Shown in pieces: positions 35,394 through 45,985 of a DNA stretch of 64,000 nt. Within the stretch, counting starts at the first letter, position 1, and each line of letters starts with the position of its first letter. Source of the stretch: Candidatus Eremiobacteraceae bacterium (lineage in GTDB: Bacteria > Vulcanimicrobiota > Vulcanimicrobiia > Eremiobacterales > Eremiobacteraceae); assembly GCA_035295225.1 (NCBI GenBank), contig DATGJI010000049.1, positions 1 through 64,000 of the forward strand, given 5' to 3'. Both the position numbers and the translations under genes were made by a program. The notes beneath the pieces are model-generated. The model saw nothing but the letters and a program-made list of their open reading frames with translations. It was not told where the DNA came from and searched no databases.

Positions 35394-36493
35394 AGGCCTC
35401 CCTTTCCGGAGACCCATTGTGCGATGTCGTGGTAGGTCACCACGATGAACAGCAGCATGATCACCGCGAAACCGGTGAGATGCACAAGGCCTTCTTTCTC
35501 AGGGTCGACCGGTCGTCCGCGCACGCCTTCCACGACGAGGAACGCTAAGCGGCCGCCATCGAGCGCCGGGATCGGCAAGAGATTGAACAAAGCGAGCACG
35601 ACCGAAAGGTCGCCGGCGATCGTGAGCACGTAGATCGCGCCCGATTGCTCAGCCTGGATCACGATCCGTGCCACACCGACGGTGCCATGGATCGCGGACG
35701 AGTCGCGGCGCTGTATCGCGCTCACGATCGATGTCACCTCGAGGTTGACGAAATCGCCGACGTTCGTAAAACCGAAACCAAGCGCCGCGAGCGCAGATCC
35801 CTGAACGAAAGTTGTTCTCGGTATGAAGCCGAGGAGCCCAACCGTGGCGCCGTTGGGAAGCGTGCTCGATTCCGTCGTGATCCGATAGTGAAGGATCGCT
35901 TTACCGCGACGCACATCGACGGTCACCGGTTTGACGACTTCACGATGGATCGAATCGACGAGTTGGTCGCCGCTCTTCACGGGTTGACCGTTGAAGGCGA
36001 CGATCTCGTCTCCCGCCAGCAGCCCGGCACGCGCTGCGGGCGCACCGGGAATCACCGAATCGATGATGTTGGTCCTGCCCGTCGGCACGCCGAACGTGAA
36101 GCCGATCAGCGCGTAGATCGCAACGGCGAGTATAAGGTTGAAAACCGGTCCCGCCAAAATGATGACGAACCGCTGCCAAAGCTTTTTGTGCTGAAAATTG
36201 CCGGGGTCGGCAGTCCCGTCGTCGGCGGTGTCCTCGCCTCGCATCTTGCAGTAGCCGCCTAACGGCAGCGCGTTAATGCTGTACGCGGTGCCGCCGCGGG
36301 TGACGGATGCGAGCCTTGGGCCGAAGCCGACCGCGAACTCCTCGACGTGAACCCCGAAGCGCTTCGCAAAGACGAAATGCCCGAATTCGTGGAATACGAC
36401 GAGGACGGCAAGCATGAGGAGAAAGACCGCGACTTGCCAGATGACCGCGGGGTCGAAGGCGAGGAGCAGAGCGACGATAGCCGGACTTCCGAT
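35390..36493 (-). CDS. rseP: Site-2 intramembrane metalloprotease RseP, with doubtful start
   Basis: Zinc motif FHEFGHFVFAKRFGV, a PDZ domain (about 120-200) with IPGAPAARAGLLAGDEI, and the second metal motif FNLLPIPALDGGRL define an RseP/MmpA S2P protease, which cleaves anti-sigma factors or signal peptide remnants in the membrane. The only standard start is the ATG at 36413-36415, leaving just eight residues before HEFGH and half of the first helix missing. The frame stays open and hydrophobic upstream to the dxr stop at 36514 (IGSPAIVALLLAF, AVIWQVAVFLL). I give 36493 (an ATC with GGAAG nearby) as the tentative start. Confidence 0.85.
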   Translation of the reverse strand: MGSPAIVALLLAFDPAVIWQVAVFLLMLAVLVVFHEFGHFVFAKRFGVHVEEFAVGFGPRLASVTRGGTAYSINALPLGGYCKMRGEDTADDGTADPGNFQHKKLWQRFVIILAGPVFNLILAVAIYALIGFTFGVPTGRTNIIDSVIPGAPAARAGLLAGDEIVAFNGQPVKSGDQLVDSIHREVVKPVTVDVRRGKAILHYRITTESSTLPNGATVGLLGFIPRTTFVQGSALAALGFGFTNVGDFVNLEVTSIVSAIQRRDSSAIHGTVGVARIVIQAEQSGAIYVLTIAGDLSVVLALFNLLPIPALDGGRLAFLVVEGVRGRPVDPEKEGLVHLTGFAVIMLLFIVVTYHDIAQWVSGKGGL

Positions 36494-36511
36494 GACTTTT
36501 TCTTCCGTGCG

Positions 36512-37687
36512 CTAGTGCGCGGCTGCGAGTATTGCGGCGTGTGCGTGCGCGCGCGCCCAACGGTCCGCGTCCGCCACCGCCTCTTCGGAGACGATGTGGC
36601 TCTCGTGGGCCTCGAGCGCGCCGGCGACCAGCGCTGCGATGTCGGTGAGTTGGATTTTCCCCGCAAGATATGCCCGTCCTGCCTCTTCGTTCGCCGCCGA
36701 GAGCACGGCGGGATACGTACCGCCGCGCGCGAGGGCGTCATAGGCGAGGCGAAGGCAAGGGAACCGCGCGTCGTCGACGGGCTCGAATGCCAGCGTCGTC
36801 GCGCGACCTCCGAGTCCGATCGCGCGGCGCGTCGGTTCTGCGCCGGGCCCCGAGGGAAGACGCTGCGGGTACGCGAGCGCGAACCCGATCGGAACACGCA
36901 TGTCGGGCGACGCCAACTGCGACTTGACGCTGCCATCGCGGAAGAGCACGAAGGCGTGTACGATGCTTTCGCGGTGGACGACGACTTCGATCTGTTTTCC
37001 CGAAAGGCCGAAGAGTCTGCTCGCTTCGATCACTTCGAGACCTTTGTTCATGAGCGTCGCGGAATCGATCGAGTTCTTCGCGCCCATGACCCACGTCGGG
37101 TGGCGCATGGCTTGCGCCGGAGACGCGTGCCGCATCTCGTCGAACGAGCAGTCCCAAAAAGGACCGCCGCTCGCCGTGAGGACAACGCTCGCGACGTCAT
37201 CAGACCGTTCACCCTGCAGACACTGAAAAACAGCGCTGTGTTCTGAGTCGACCGGCAGCACGCGCGCGCCCGCGCGCGCTGCATCCGCGATGAGGAGATC
37301 GCCGGCCGCGACGATGATCTCTTTGTTCGAAAGCGCGACGTCGATGCCGGCACGCGTCGCGGCGAAAACCGCGCGCCACGCCGCCATGCCGTCGGTCGCC
37401 GCGAGCAGCCGATCGGCGCCGCTTTCGATCGCGCACGCGCGTAAGCCGTCTGCACCCCAAACGATGCGCGGCTCGTAGTCGAGGGCTCCGGCCAAGCGCT
37501 CCACGTATTCGCGCTTTCCCACCGACAGGACGGCCGGGCGGAGCTTGTTCGCCTGGGAAGCCAAGACGTCGATGCTCGAGTTGGCGGCCAGCGCACACGC
37601 GCGGAACCGATCGCCGTGCGATGCGATGACCTCCAAAGCTTGACGGCCGATGGATCCGGTGGATCCCAGCACCGCGATCGAGCGCAT
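36512..37687 (-). CDS. dxr: 1-deoxy-D-xylulose 5-phosphate reductoisomerase
   Basis: 391 residues. NADPH site IAVLGSTGSIGRQALEVI, SNKEIIVAAG, the metal-binding VLPVDSEHSAVFQCL, and GAKNSIDSATLMNKGLEVIEA with HRESIVHAFV. It makes MEP from DXP, the first committed step of the MEP pathway. Start at the ATG in 37685-37687, 12 bases past the cdsA stop. Nothing odd. Confidence 0.96.
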   Translation of the reverse strand: MRSIAVLGSTGSIGRQALEVIASHGDRFRACALAANSSIDVLASQANKLRPAVLSVGKREYVERLAGALDYEPRIVWGADGLRACAIESGADRLLAATDGMAAWRAVFAATRAGIDVALSNKEIIVAAGDLLIADAARAGARVLPVDSEHSAVFQCLQGERSDDVASVVLTASGGPFWDCSFDEMRHASPAQAMRHPTWVMGAKNSIDSATLMNKGLEVIEASRLFGLSGKQIEVVVHRESIVHAFVLFRDGSVKSQLASPDMRVPIGFALAYPQRLPSGPGAEPTRRAIGLGGRATTLAFEPVDDARFPCLRLAYDALARGGTYPAVLSAANEEAGRAYLAGKIQLTDIAALVAGALEAHESHIVSEEAVADADRWARAHAHAAILAAAH

Positions 37688-37699
37688 GACTCTTCTTCT

Positions 37700-38553
37700 C
37701 TAGAGCCGCCCGGCCGCGCCGAGCACCGTGTACGCGATAAAGCCCGCGACGAGATAGGAGTCGAAGCGGTCGAGCACGCCGCCATGTCCGGGCATGATCT
37801 CACCGGAATCCTTGACGTGTGCGTTGCGTTTCAGCGCGGATTCCACGAGGTCCCCGACGACGGCCGCGCACGAGACCGCGAATCCGAACAACAGCCCAAG
37901 CCACCATGGCGCCGCGATCTGCGGTGCCTGAGCCAAGAGCGTCGCCGCGCCGGTCGCGACGAGGCACGCGGCGATCGCACCTTCCCACGTCTTACGCGGT
38001 GAGAGGTGCGGGGCGAGCGGAGTCCGTCCGATGCGCAGGCCGACGACCATTCCGACGATGTCCGTGAGCGCGACGACGACGATCGTCCAAATCGTGATCG
38101 CGATGCCATGCACGACGGAGCCGCTCTTGTCGAGCAGCAAGAAATATGAAAGCGGTTTTCCGAGGTAGAGCGCCGCGAACGCGGTCCGGCTCGAGCGCTC
38201 GAAAAATGTGGCTGTGCCGTGCCGGAAAGCCGAGAGCAACGAACCGAGGACGATAAAGCCGACGAGAGCGGATTCGAATCGCTGCAGTTGGCCGAGGAGC
38301 GGCAAGATGACGTAGGCGAGACTGCCGCAGAGCGAGACCGGAAGCGAGAAGTCGCCGCCGGCGCGGCGCGCCAGATTGCGAAGTTCGATTATGCCGAACG
38401 TGGCGATGATCGCGAGGATGAACGCGAGCGCGGGAGGATAGAACACCGAGCCGAGACCCGCGGCTGCGACGAGCGCGCCATTGAGCACGCGCCGCCCGCT
38501 CAAGGCCGCGCCAAAACCGGCTGCGGGGACGATTCCGGCGGCTGGCCCGGCGC

Positions 38554-38557
<4 letters not shown>
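37700..38557 (-). CDS. cdsA: Phosphatidate cytidylyltransferase CdsA
   Basis: 285 residues, eight or so membrane segments. The signature KRNAHVKDSGEIMPGHGGVLDRFD matches the CdsA pattern in pieces (KR....KDSG, GHGGVLDR.D), which binds CTP and metal. It converts phosphatidate to CDP-diacylglycerol, the branch point of phospholipid synthesis. The GTG at 38555-38557 overlaps the frr stop by four bases. Confidence 0.95.
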
Positions 38558-40407
<1,850 letters not shown>

Positions 40408-40443
40408 CGAACTGATTCTCGCTCCATCTCATCCTTGTAATAC

Positions 40444-40468
40444 GGAGGGCAAGCGCTGCTTGCCCTCC
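40444..40468. other. Strong hairpin between rpsB and tsf
   Basis: A perfect 11-bp inverted repeat (GGAGGGCAAGC, loop of three, GCTTGCCCTCC) fills the rpsB-tsf gap. No run of T follows it on the transcribed strand, so it looks more like an RNA-processing or attenuation structure than a full terminator. A comparable rpsB-tsf intergenic element occurs in E. coli. Confidence 0.75.
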
Positions 40469-40478
40469 TGGTGCGTCT

Positions 40479-41270
40479 TCAAGCCGTCGCGGGACTCGGC
40501 TCCGGCATAGCGGCCGGCGCGGGCGGAGCCGGCGGCGGTTGAGCGGCGGCCTCGCTGGATTCGCCGCCGGATTCCGCTTCCGTACGGCCCTCGATCACCG
40601 CGTCGGCGATCTTTCCGGCCATCAGCTTTACCGCTCTGATCGCGTCGTCGTTGCCCGGAATCGCGAAGTCGATCTCGTCGGGATCGCAGTTCGTGTCCAC
40701 GACCGCGATGATCGGGATTTTGAGCTTGCGGGCCTCAAGCACCGCGATGCGCTCTTTGCGCGGATCGATGATGAACAGGGCGTCGGGCAGACGCGGCATA
40801 TCCTTTATGCCGCCCAAGAAGCGCTCGAGGCGCTGCAGCTCGTCATCGAGGCGGCTGACCTCTTTTTTGGGCAGGACATCGAACGATCCGGTATCGCGCA
40901 TCCGCTCGAGTTCCCGCAGGCGCGTGATGCGCTTCTGCATGGTCTGGAAATTTGTGAGCGTGCCGCCGAGCCAGCGCTGCGTGACGTAGTACATCCCGCA
41001 GCGATCGGCTTCTTCCTTGATCGCGTCTTGCGCTTGCTTTTTTGTGCCGACGAACAGAAATATCTTGTTGCGCCGCGACATCTCTTTGACGGCGGAATAC
41101 ACTTGGCGCATCTTCACCACCGTCTTCTGGAGATCGATGATGTAGATTCCGTTACGCTCTTGAAAGATGTACTTCGCCATCTTGGGATTCCAGCGGCGTG
41201 TCTGATGGCCGAAATGCACGCCGGCTTCAAGCAGCTGCTTCATGGAGATGACGGATGCGGAGGCAGACAA
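40479..41270 (-). CDS. rpsB: Ribosomal protein S2
   Basis: About 263 residues with [20 protein letters not shown] near the start, [32 protein letters not shown], and [19 protein letters not shown], all classic S2 motifs. A Pro/Ala-rich C-terminal tail of about 35 residues is extra. I chose the TTG at 41268-41270 because AGGT precedes it by about six bases and it restores the usual VISMKQLL N-terminus; the internal ATG at 41243 has no ribosome site. A promoter and a hairpin leader lie upstream. Confidence 0.93.
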   Translation of the reverse strand: MSASASVISMKQLLEAGVHFGHQTRRWNPKMAKYIFQERNGIYIIDLQKTVVKMRQVYSAVKEMSRRNKIFLFVGTKKQAQDAIKEEADRCGMYYVTQRWLGGTLTNFQTMQKRITRLRELERMRDTGSFDVLPKKEVSRLDDELQRLERFLGGIKDMPRLPDALFIIDPRKERIAVLEARKLKIPIIAVVDTNCDPDEIDFAIPGNDDAIRAVKLMAGKIADAVIEGRTEAESGGESSEAAAQPPPAPPAPAAMPEPSPATA

Positions 41271-41355
41271 AAGAGACCTACTTTCCAACCGGACCTGGCG
41301 GACCGGCCACGTCATTACGTTTGCTAGGACCGGAAACGGCCCTAAGTTTGGCAGC

Positions 41356-41372
41356 GGCCGATAGCTTCGGCC
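41356..41372 (-). other. Hairpin in the rpsB leader
   Basis: Short stem GGCCG with a 7-base loop and CGGCC, within the roughly 110-base leader between the putative promoter and the rpsB start. It could belong to an S2 autoregulatory leader, as ribosomal protein genes often have; the structure beyond this stem is not evident. Confidence 0.4.
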
Positions 41373-41385
41373 TTTTGCCCACGGT

Positions 41386-41414
41386 AGTATAGCACAGCCG
41401 GTGGTCTGGCGCAA
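41386..41414 (-). promoter_or_regulatory. Sigma-70-type promoter of rpsB
   Basis: On the minus strand TTGCGC (41409-41414) and TATACT (41386-41391) are separated by 17 bases. The -10 box matches consensus in five of six places. It would start the rpsB-to-TPR-lipoprotein run. The permease gene at 63012 has the same TTGCGC-17-TATAGT arrangement. Confidence 0.7.
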
Positions 41415-41461
41415 ATCCACACGGCGAGGGGCGAGCCAAACGTCGCTTGAAAGTCTGCGCG

Positions 41462-42373
41462 ATGTTCCGCGACGCCTTTGGGCTGCGAACCGACCCATTT
41501 CTCGATACCGCAGATCCTTCATTCTACTACGAGACGCTGGCCTGCGCGCATGGAAAGCGACGTCTTTCCGACTGCCTTTCTCTGGGGCAAGGGCTCGCCG
41601 TCGTCGTCGGTGCCATAGGCGCCGGCAAGACCGCGCTGCTCAACGCGGTACAGGACACGCTGCTCGCGTCGGACCGAAATATGGTGGCATCCATCCTCGA
41701 TCCCTCGTTCGAAGATGAGTCGGCCTTGCTCGATGGCATCTGCGCTGCTTTTGGATTTCCCGCGACTGCCGCCACCGCGCGCGCTGCAAAGGATGAGTTG
41801 AAGCGTTCGCTCTTCGCGACATCGGCCGACCCGGAACGCCAAGCCGTCCTCTTCATCGACGAGGGGCAACTGCTCCAGCCGCCCGCTCTCGAATGTCTCC
41901 GCTCGCTGCTGAACTATCAATTAGATGACCGTAAACTTCTTTCAGTGGTCATCGCCGGTCAACCCGAACTCGCAGTCAATCTGCAAGCGCAGCTCAATCT
42001 GAGCGACAGGATCGCGCTGCTCTTGCACCTTCAGCCGCTCACGGAGAGTGACGCTGCAGCGCTCTTGCAGCATCGCCTGCGCAAGGCGGGTTATTCGCGA
42101 CCGGACCCGCCCTTCGATCCGGATGCGGCGGCGTTGCTCTGGAGACTCTCCGGCGGATTGCCGCGACGATTGACGTATCTCGCGCGAGAAAGCATGGAAG
42201 ATGCGGCGCAATCCGGCCGCGATCGCGTCGCGGTCCGCGACGTCGAGACCGCCGACGCTCGCTCTCTCGCGCGCATCGCCCCGGTGCCGGCGCCAAGCCT
42301 GGCGCACAGCCACGCCGAACATACACAGAGGTCGGCGCGTCCCTGGTGGGCCTTCTGGCAGAAAGCTTCATGA
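41462..42373 (+). CDS. ExeA/GspA-like AAA+ ATPase
   Basis: About 304 residues. [24 protein letters not shown] is the family N-terminus, Walker A is [13 protein letters not shown], Walker B is [17 protein letters not shown], and [10 protein letters not shown] with a C-terminal AAA-lid. ExeA (GspA) helps assemble secretin across the peptidoglycan in type II secretion, and MshM does so for a type IV pilus. No membrane helix or peptidoglycan-binding tail is evident here. It overlaps the next gene by ATGA, so the two probably work together. Confidence 0.85.
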   Translation: MFRDAFGLRTDPFLDTADPSFYYETLACAHGKRRLSDCLSLGQGLAVVVGAIGAGKTALLNAVQDTLLASDRNMVASILDPSFEDESALLDGICAAFGFPATAATARAAKDELKRSLFATSADPERQAVLFIDEGQLLQPPALECLRSLLNYQLDDRKLLSVVIAGQPELAVNLQAQLNLSDRIALLLHLQPLTESDAAALLQHRLRKAGYSRPDPPFDPDAAALLWRLSGGLPRRLTYLARESMEDAAQSGRDRVAVRDVETADARSLARIAPVPAPSLAHSHAEHTQRSARPWWAFWQKAS

Positions 42374-43077
42374 ACTCCGACGACGCGAGGCTATCGGCCG
42401 ATATGCTGCTCGTTCGAGCTCGCCGGAACCGGATGCAGGCGCGTTTACATACGACCGCGCGACCAGGCGAGAGAGCACCGGCTGCCCCCGAGGATCTCCT
42501 CGTCGCCGACGATGACGCGATCATTGACCCGGGATCGGAGGACACCGAAGCCGCCGAGCCTCTCGCCGAGAGGCAATCGCTGTCGCCCGGCTTCACCTTC
42601 TTGCGGCCGCTGGACGGGGTCAGCCTCGCGGGTGTCGCGTGGTCCGGCTCGATCGAGCACGCGGTTTTGCAAGACGCGATCGGTTGCGCGCCTGCCAATC
42701 GCGACGCACGCTACGCAATGCTGCTGCAAAGCATCCCGGATCGACCGCTCTCGGGCGCGCAGCGCGGAGAACCCGCGCTCTGCGTGACCATATCTCCCGC
42801 CGATCTCGCGTTCCTCGAGCGCGCGCTCGAGCGGGCCGACCGCGGCCAGCGCGAGCGCCTCGCGTGCGCAGCGTTGCTTCCGAACGCACTTTCGGATGCG
42901 CCTTCAGCCGCGACGGCGGCAGCGGCGCATTCGCTCGCGGACTATCGCTCGGTCGCATTGGTCGCAGCGTGGCGCGGCCTCACCGGGCTCGCGGTATCCG
43001 CCGAAAGCGCGCGCGAACTCGAAGCCTCTGCAGCGCGGCTGCTCTCGACGATGCGTGCGTTCCTCGGAGAAACCTAG
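42370..43077 (+). CDS. Unknown protein coupled to the ExeA-like ATPase
   Basis: About 235 residues. The N-terminal third is acidic and disordered-looking; the middle contains FTFLRPLDGVSLAGVAWSG and CVTISPADLAFLERALERAD; the C-terminal part is helical and Ala-rich. No signal peptide, helix or known domain is visible. The ATGA start/stop overlap with the ATPase gene suggests a shared complex. It converges on csrA with a three-base gap. Function unknown. Confidence 0.75.
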   Translation: MNSDDARLSADMLLVRARRNRMQARLHTTARPGERAPAAPEDLLVADDDAIIDPGSEDTEAAEPLAERQSLSPGFTFLRPLDGVSLAGVAWSGSIEHAVLQDAIGCAPANRDARYAMLLQSIPDRPLSGAQRGEPALCVTISPADLAFLERALERADRGQRERLACAALLPNALSDAPSAATAAAAHSLADYRSVALVAAWRGLTGLAVSAESARELEASAARLLSTMRAFLGET

Positions 43078-43080
43078 GGT

Positions 43081-43287
43081 TTAAACGACCGTGGCGGGCT
43101 GCCTGATGCCGTCCAGTTTGACGACGTGTGATTCGCGTTCGCGAAGAACTTCCGAGCGGTGGACGGGTATGGAACGCGGCGCCGTGATACCCAATTTGAC
43201 CTGATCGCCTCCGACGGCGACGATCGTGATCCGGATGTCATCCCCGATGACGATCTCTTGATTGAGCTTGCGGGTCAAAACAAGCAT
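43081..43287 (-). CDS. csrA: Carbon storage regulator CsrA
   Basis: 68 residues. [28 protein letters not shown] and PVHRSEV are all CsrA landmarks; R44-equivalent Arg of the RNA-binding site is in VHRSE. CsrA is a dimeric RNA-binding protein that blocks ribosome sites containing GGA. The ATG at 43285-43287 is the family start; a GTG nine bases upstream only adds three residues. It follows the FlgM-like gene on the same strand, as in flagellar loci, though no flagellar structural gene is near. Confidence 0.95.
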   Translation of the reverse strand: MLVLTRKLNQEIVIGDDIRITIVAVGGDQVKLGITAPRSIPVHRSEVLRERESHVVKLDGIRQPATVV

Positions 43288-43343
43288 TGCGGCCACCGTA
43301 CGAAGTCAGTGCCAAAAGGGGACTCTGCCGTTCCACCGGCGGC

Positions 43344-43356
43344 GAGGACCATCCTC
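43344..43356 (-). promoter_or_regulatory. GGA-containing hairpin upstream of csrA
   Basis: Between the FlgM-like stop and the csrA start, the transcript can form a 5-bp stem (GAGGA/TCCTC) with a three-base loop inside a region holding several GGA triplets, the CsrA recognition core. CsrA often represses its own mRNA, so this is a candidate autoregulatory site, unproven. Confidence 0.3.
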
Positions 43357-43383
43357 CGGCGGGCGTTCCGGCTGCCGGAAAGG

Positions 43384-43659
43384 CTATTCGGCGGTGAGAC
43401 CGGCCGCCAGCCGGCCGAGGAGCGCCTCGACGATTTCCGCGCTCGAGATGAAATATTTGCCTTTGCGGACCTTTGCGCGCAATTCGTGCACGACGATATC
43501 TCGTTCTTCAGGCATGAGATCCAGGAACTGACGCAGCGCTTCATCCCGCTTCGTCTTCGCGACCGGGGGACTCGCGGTTTTCGTCGTCTCTCCGATCGCG
43601 AGCCGGTCGCGCAAGTAGGCGTCGACGGCGGCTTTGACCTGGCGCGCGGATATCTTCAT
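43384..43659 (-). CDS. FlgM-like anti-sigma factor family protein
   Basis: 91 residues. The second half, RDIVVHELRAKVRKGKYFISSAEIVEALLGRLA, fits the FlgM C-terminal consensus (V..LR..I..G.Y.vd...IA..L), the part that binds sigma-28. FlgM keeps FliA inactive until hook completion. The gene precedes csrA by about 96 bases. No flagellar genes or FliA gene occur here, so it may control the pil-linked sigma factor at 3271-4023, or act elsewhere. The N-terminal half is less conserved. Confidence 0.65.
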   Translation of the reverse strand: MKISARQVKAAVDAYLRDRLAIGETTKTASPPVAKTKRDEALRQFLDLMPEERDIVVHELRAKVRKGKYFISSAEIVEALLGRLAAGLTAE

Positions 43660-43745
43660 GTTCGTGATACCATCGGCCGCGTGTTGACGTTAGTGAAGGG
43701 AGGGCTCATCACACACGGCCAAGTCCGTCCCGATTCTCACTTTGG

Positions 43746-43775
43746 TTGGTCCATCGCGCCGTCGCATCGTATAAC
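43746..43775 (+). promoter_or_regulatory. Possible promoter of the TlpA-like gene
   Basis: TTGGTC (43746-43751) and TATAAC (43770-43775) with an 18-base spacer lie about 65 bases before the TlpA-like start. The -10 is good, the -35 moderate. It would serve the TlpA-like gene and the coupled acyl-CoA ligase. Confidence 0.5.
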
Positions 43776-43841
43776 TGTTGTGAATCTGGTCACGATGCGC
43801 GCGCGACGCGCTCACACTGCACACGAGGTATACGATCACCG

Positions 43842-44342
43842 ATGAGGACCCTGCTTTACACCGCCGCGATCGCCGCGCTGATCGCCGTCGGACAGCCGCT
43901 CACTGCAGCGGCAGACGTGCCGCTTGCCGTCGGCAAACCGGCGCCGCCGATCGCGCTGTTGTCGGTCGACGGCAAGTCGATCACGCTTGCGCAATTCAAA
44001 GGCCGGCCGCTCTACGTGAATTTTTTTGCCAGCTGGTGTCAGCCATGCAAGCTTGAGCTCCCGTTCATCGTCAAGCAATATCCGGCTTACAAATCCCGCG
44101 TCGCATTTCTCGGCATCGACGAGCTGGAGTCGCCCGCGCAAGTGAACGCTTTTGTGAAGCAGATCGGTCTGCCGTACCTGATCGGCCTCGATCCCGGCCC
44201 GGCCGGCAGCTCGTACGAGATACAGAGTCTCCCGAAAAGCATCTTCATCGATAAGCACGGGATTGTCCGCGCGATCTGGCGAGGCTACATAACGCCGACG
44301 ATCTTCCGGCAGAACATGGACGTGATCGCCGGTTCCCCGTGA
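43842..44342 (+). CDS. TlpA/ResA-like thioredoxin, secreted
   Basis: About 166 residues. A signal peptide (MRTLLYTAAIAALIAVGQPL, then AAAD) precedes a thioredoxin fold with active site FFASWCQPCKLELP (Cys-x-x-Cys), KSITLAQFKGRPL and LPKSIFIDKHG (cis-Pro region). Such proteins reduce disulfides in the periplasm, for example in cytochrome c maturation. The ATG at 43842 gives the signal peptide at once; the frame extends 32 codons upstream with poor coding character. It overlaps the acyl-CoA ligase gene (GTGA). Confidence 0.9.
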   Translation: MRTLLYTAAIAALIAVGQPLTAAADVPLAVGKPAPPIALLSVDGKSITLAQFKGRPLYVNFFASWCQPCKLELPFIVKQYPAYKSRVAFLGIDELESPAQVNAFVKQIGLPYLIGLDPGPAGSSYEIQSLPKSIFIDKHGIVRAIWRGYITPTIFRQNMDVIAGSP

Positions 44343-45907
44343 ACCTGGCGCTCGTCGTATCTGAGTTCCTCGACCGGGCGCGCTCGCTCTACGGATCGGA
44401 GCTCGCGGTCACGTGCGGTCCGGTTCAACTGACGTACCGCCAGCTCGCCGAACGGGTCGACCGGCTTTCCGTCGGGCTCTTGGGACTCGGCGTCAAGCGC
44501 GGCGACGTCGTCGCGTATGTGTCGTTCAATTGTCACCGGCTGCTTGAGGGCTACTACGCCGTTCCGCAGCTCGGCGCCGTGCTACTGCCGATCAACATCC
44601 GGTTGACGACGCGCGAGATCGCATACATTCTTAGCGACGCCGGCGCGAGCACCGTGATCCTGGACAGGGCGCTGGCACCGCTCATCGCGCCCATCATCAG
44701 AGATCTGCCGGCGCTGCGCAGCGTCGTCCTCATGGGGGATGCCGCGGCCGATCCGTCGGTCGACGGCGTCGACTACGAATTGATGCTGTCGAGCGCGCGG
44801 ACGTCGTTCGAGCGGCCCGAGCTCCACGAGTTGGACGTGGCAGAGCTCTTCTACACGAGCGGCACGACTGCGCAACCCAAAGGCGTCATGCTCACCCAGC
44901 GGCAGCTGTATCTGCACGCTCTGCACGCGCTGATGAGCATCCGCTGCGATGATATGACGGTGCTGCTGCACAGCATCCCGCTCTTTCACGTGAACGGTTG
45001 GGGCTCTCCCCACTTCATCACGCTTGTCGGCGGACGACACGTCATGCTCGCGCGATTCGATCCGGCCCAAGTCCTCGCGACGATCGAGCGCGAACGCGTG
45101 ACGATGGTTTTTTTGGTGCCGACGATGGCGCATGCGCTTGCGGCCGATCCCTCGTGGCAGACGCGCGATCTTCGTTCGTTACAGCGCGTCATGCTCGGCG
45201 GCGCAGCAGCTTCGCCGAGTTTACTCCGCGTGCTCGATACGAGGCTTCCCGATTGCATCGTGACGTGCGGCTACGGTCTCTCCGAAACGTCGCCCGTTCT
45301 GAGCGTCGCGAACGTCAAGCGCGGCGGCGCGACGTCGGCCGATGAATCGCGCGATGTCCGCGGAACCGCCGGGTTGCCGATCCCCGGAGCGACGATCGAG
45401 GCGATGGACGACGATGGCGCGTTGTTGCCGCACGACGCCGTCAGCTGCGGCGAGATCGTGGTCCGGTCAAACTGGGTCATGGACGGCTACTGGCGTCAGC
45501 CTGAGGCTACCGCCGCTGCGATGGCGCACGGCTGGTTCCACACGGGCGACGTCGGCTCCATCGATCCCGACGGATACGTCCGAATCGTGGACCGCAAGAA
45601 AGACATCATCATCACCGGCGGCGAGAATGTTCCGTCCATCGAGATAGAAAAAGCCATCTACGAACACCCGGCCGTCGCCGAATGCGCGGTCATCGCTGCA
45701 CCCGACGAACACTGGGGCGAAATCCCGCTCGCGATTGTCGTGCGCAAGCCGGGCGCCGGCGCAGGCGAATCGGAAATCATCGAGCACTGCCGGCGTATTC
45801 TCGCGAGCTTCAAGGTGCCGCGCCGAGTCGTGTTCGCGGACGCGCCGCTTCCGAAAGGGGGCACCGGCAAGATCCTCAAGCGCGAACTCCGCGACCGCTA
45901 CCTTTAG
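44339..45907 (+). CDS. Acyl-CoA ligase (AMP-binding, fatty-acid type)
   Basis: 522 residues. AMP-binding motifs: YTSGTTAQPKGVMLT, GYGLSETSPVL, YVRIVDRKKDIIITGGENV and GKILKRELRDRYL with the catalytic Lys. It activates a carboxylic acid, probably a medium or long chain fatty acid, to an acyl-CoA. The GTG start at 44339-44341 overlaps the TlpA-like stop. Links to the thiolase, hydratase and dehydrogenase about 8-11 kb away are metabolic inference. Confidence 0.92.
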   Translation: MNLALVVSEFLDRARSLYGSELAVTCGPVQLTYRQLAERVDRLSVGLLGLGVKRGDVVAYVSFNCHRLLEGYYAVPQLGAVLLPINIRLTTREIAYILSDAGASTVILDRALAPLIAPIIRDLPALRSVVLMGDAAADPSVDGVDYELMLSSARTSFERPELHELDVAELFYTSGTTAQPKGVMLTQRQLYLHALHALMSIRCDDMTVLLHSIPLFHVNGWGSPHFITLVGGRHVMLARFDPAQVLATIERERVTMVFLVPTMAHALAADPSWQTRDLRSLQRVMLGGAAASPSLLRVLDTRLPDCIVTCGYGLSETSPVLSVANVKRGGATSADESRDVRGTAGLPIPGATIEAMDDDGALLPHDAVSCGEIVVRSNWVMDGYWRQPEATAAAMAHGWFHTGDVGSIDPDGYVRIVDRKKDIIITGGENVPSIEIEKAIYEHPAVAECAVIAAPDEHWGEIPLAIVVRKPGAGAGESEIIEHCRRILASFKVPRRVVFADAPLPKGGTGKILKRELRDRYL

Positions 45908-45931
45908 CTATCGCCGAAACCTTGTCTGAAG

Positions 45932-45951
45932 GGGCCGACGCCAGTCGGCCC
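45932..45951. repeat. Hairpin repeat copy 1 (GGGCCGAC stem), after the acyl-CoA ligase
   Basis: Eight-base stem GGGCCGAC, loop GCCA, GTCGGCCC, located in the convergent gap after the acyl-CoA ligase. The same stem recurs at 55254-55273 with a different loop (GAAC). It could be a terminator, though the T-run is weak. Confidence 0.7.
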
Positions 45952-45985
45952 ACGTTTCAAGCCGGCCCTTAGGCACGCGACGTGC

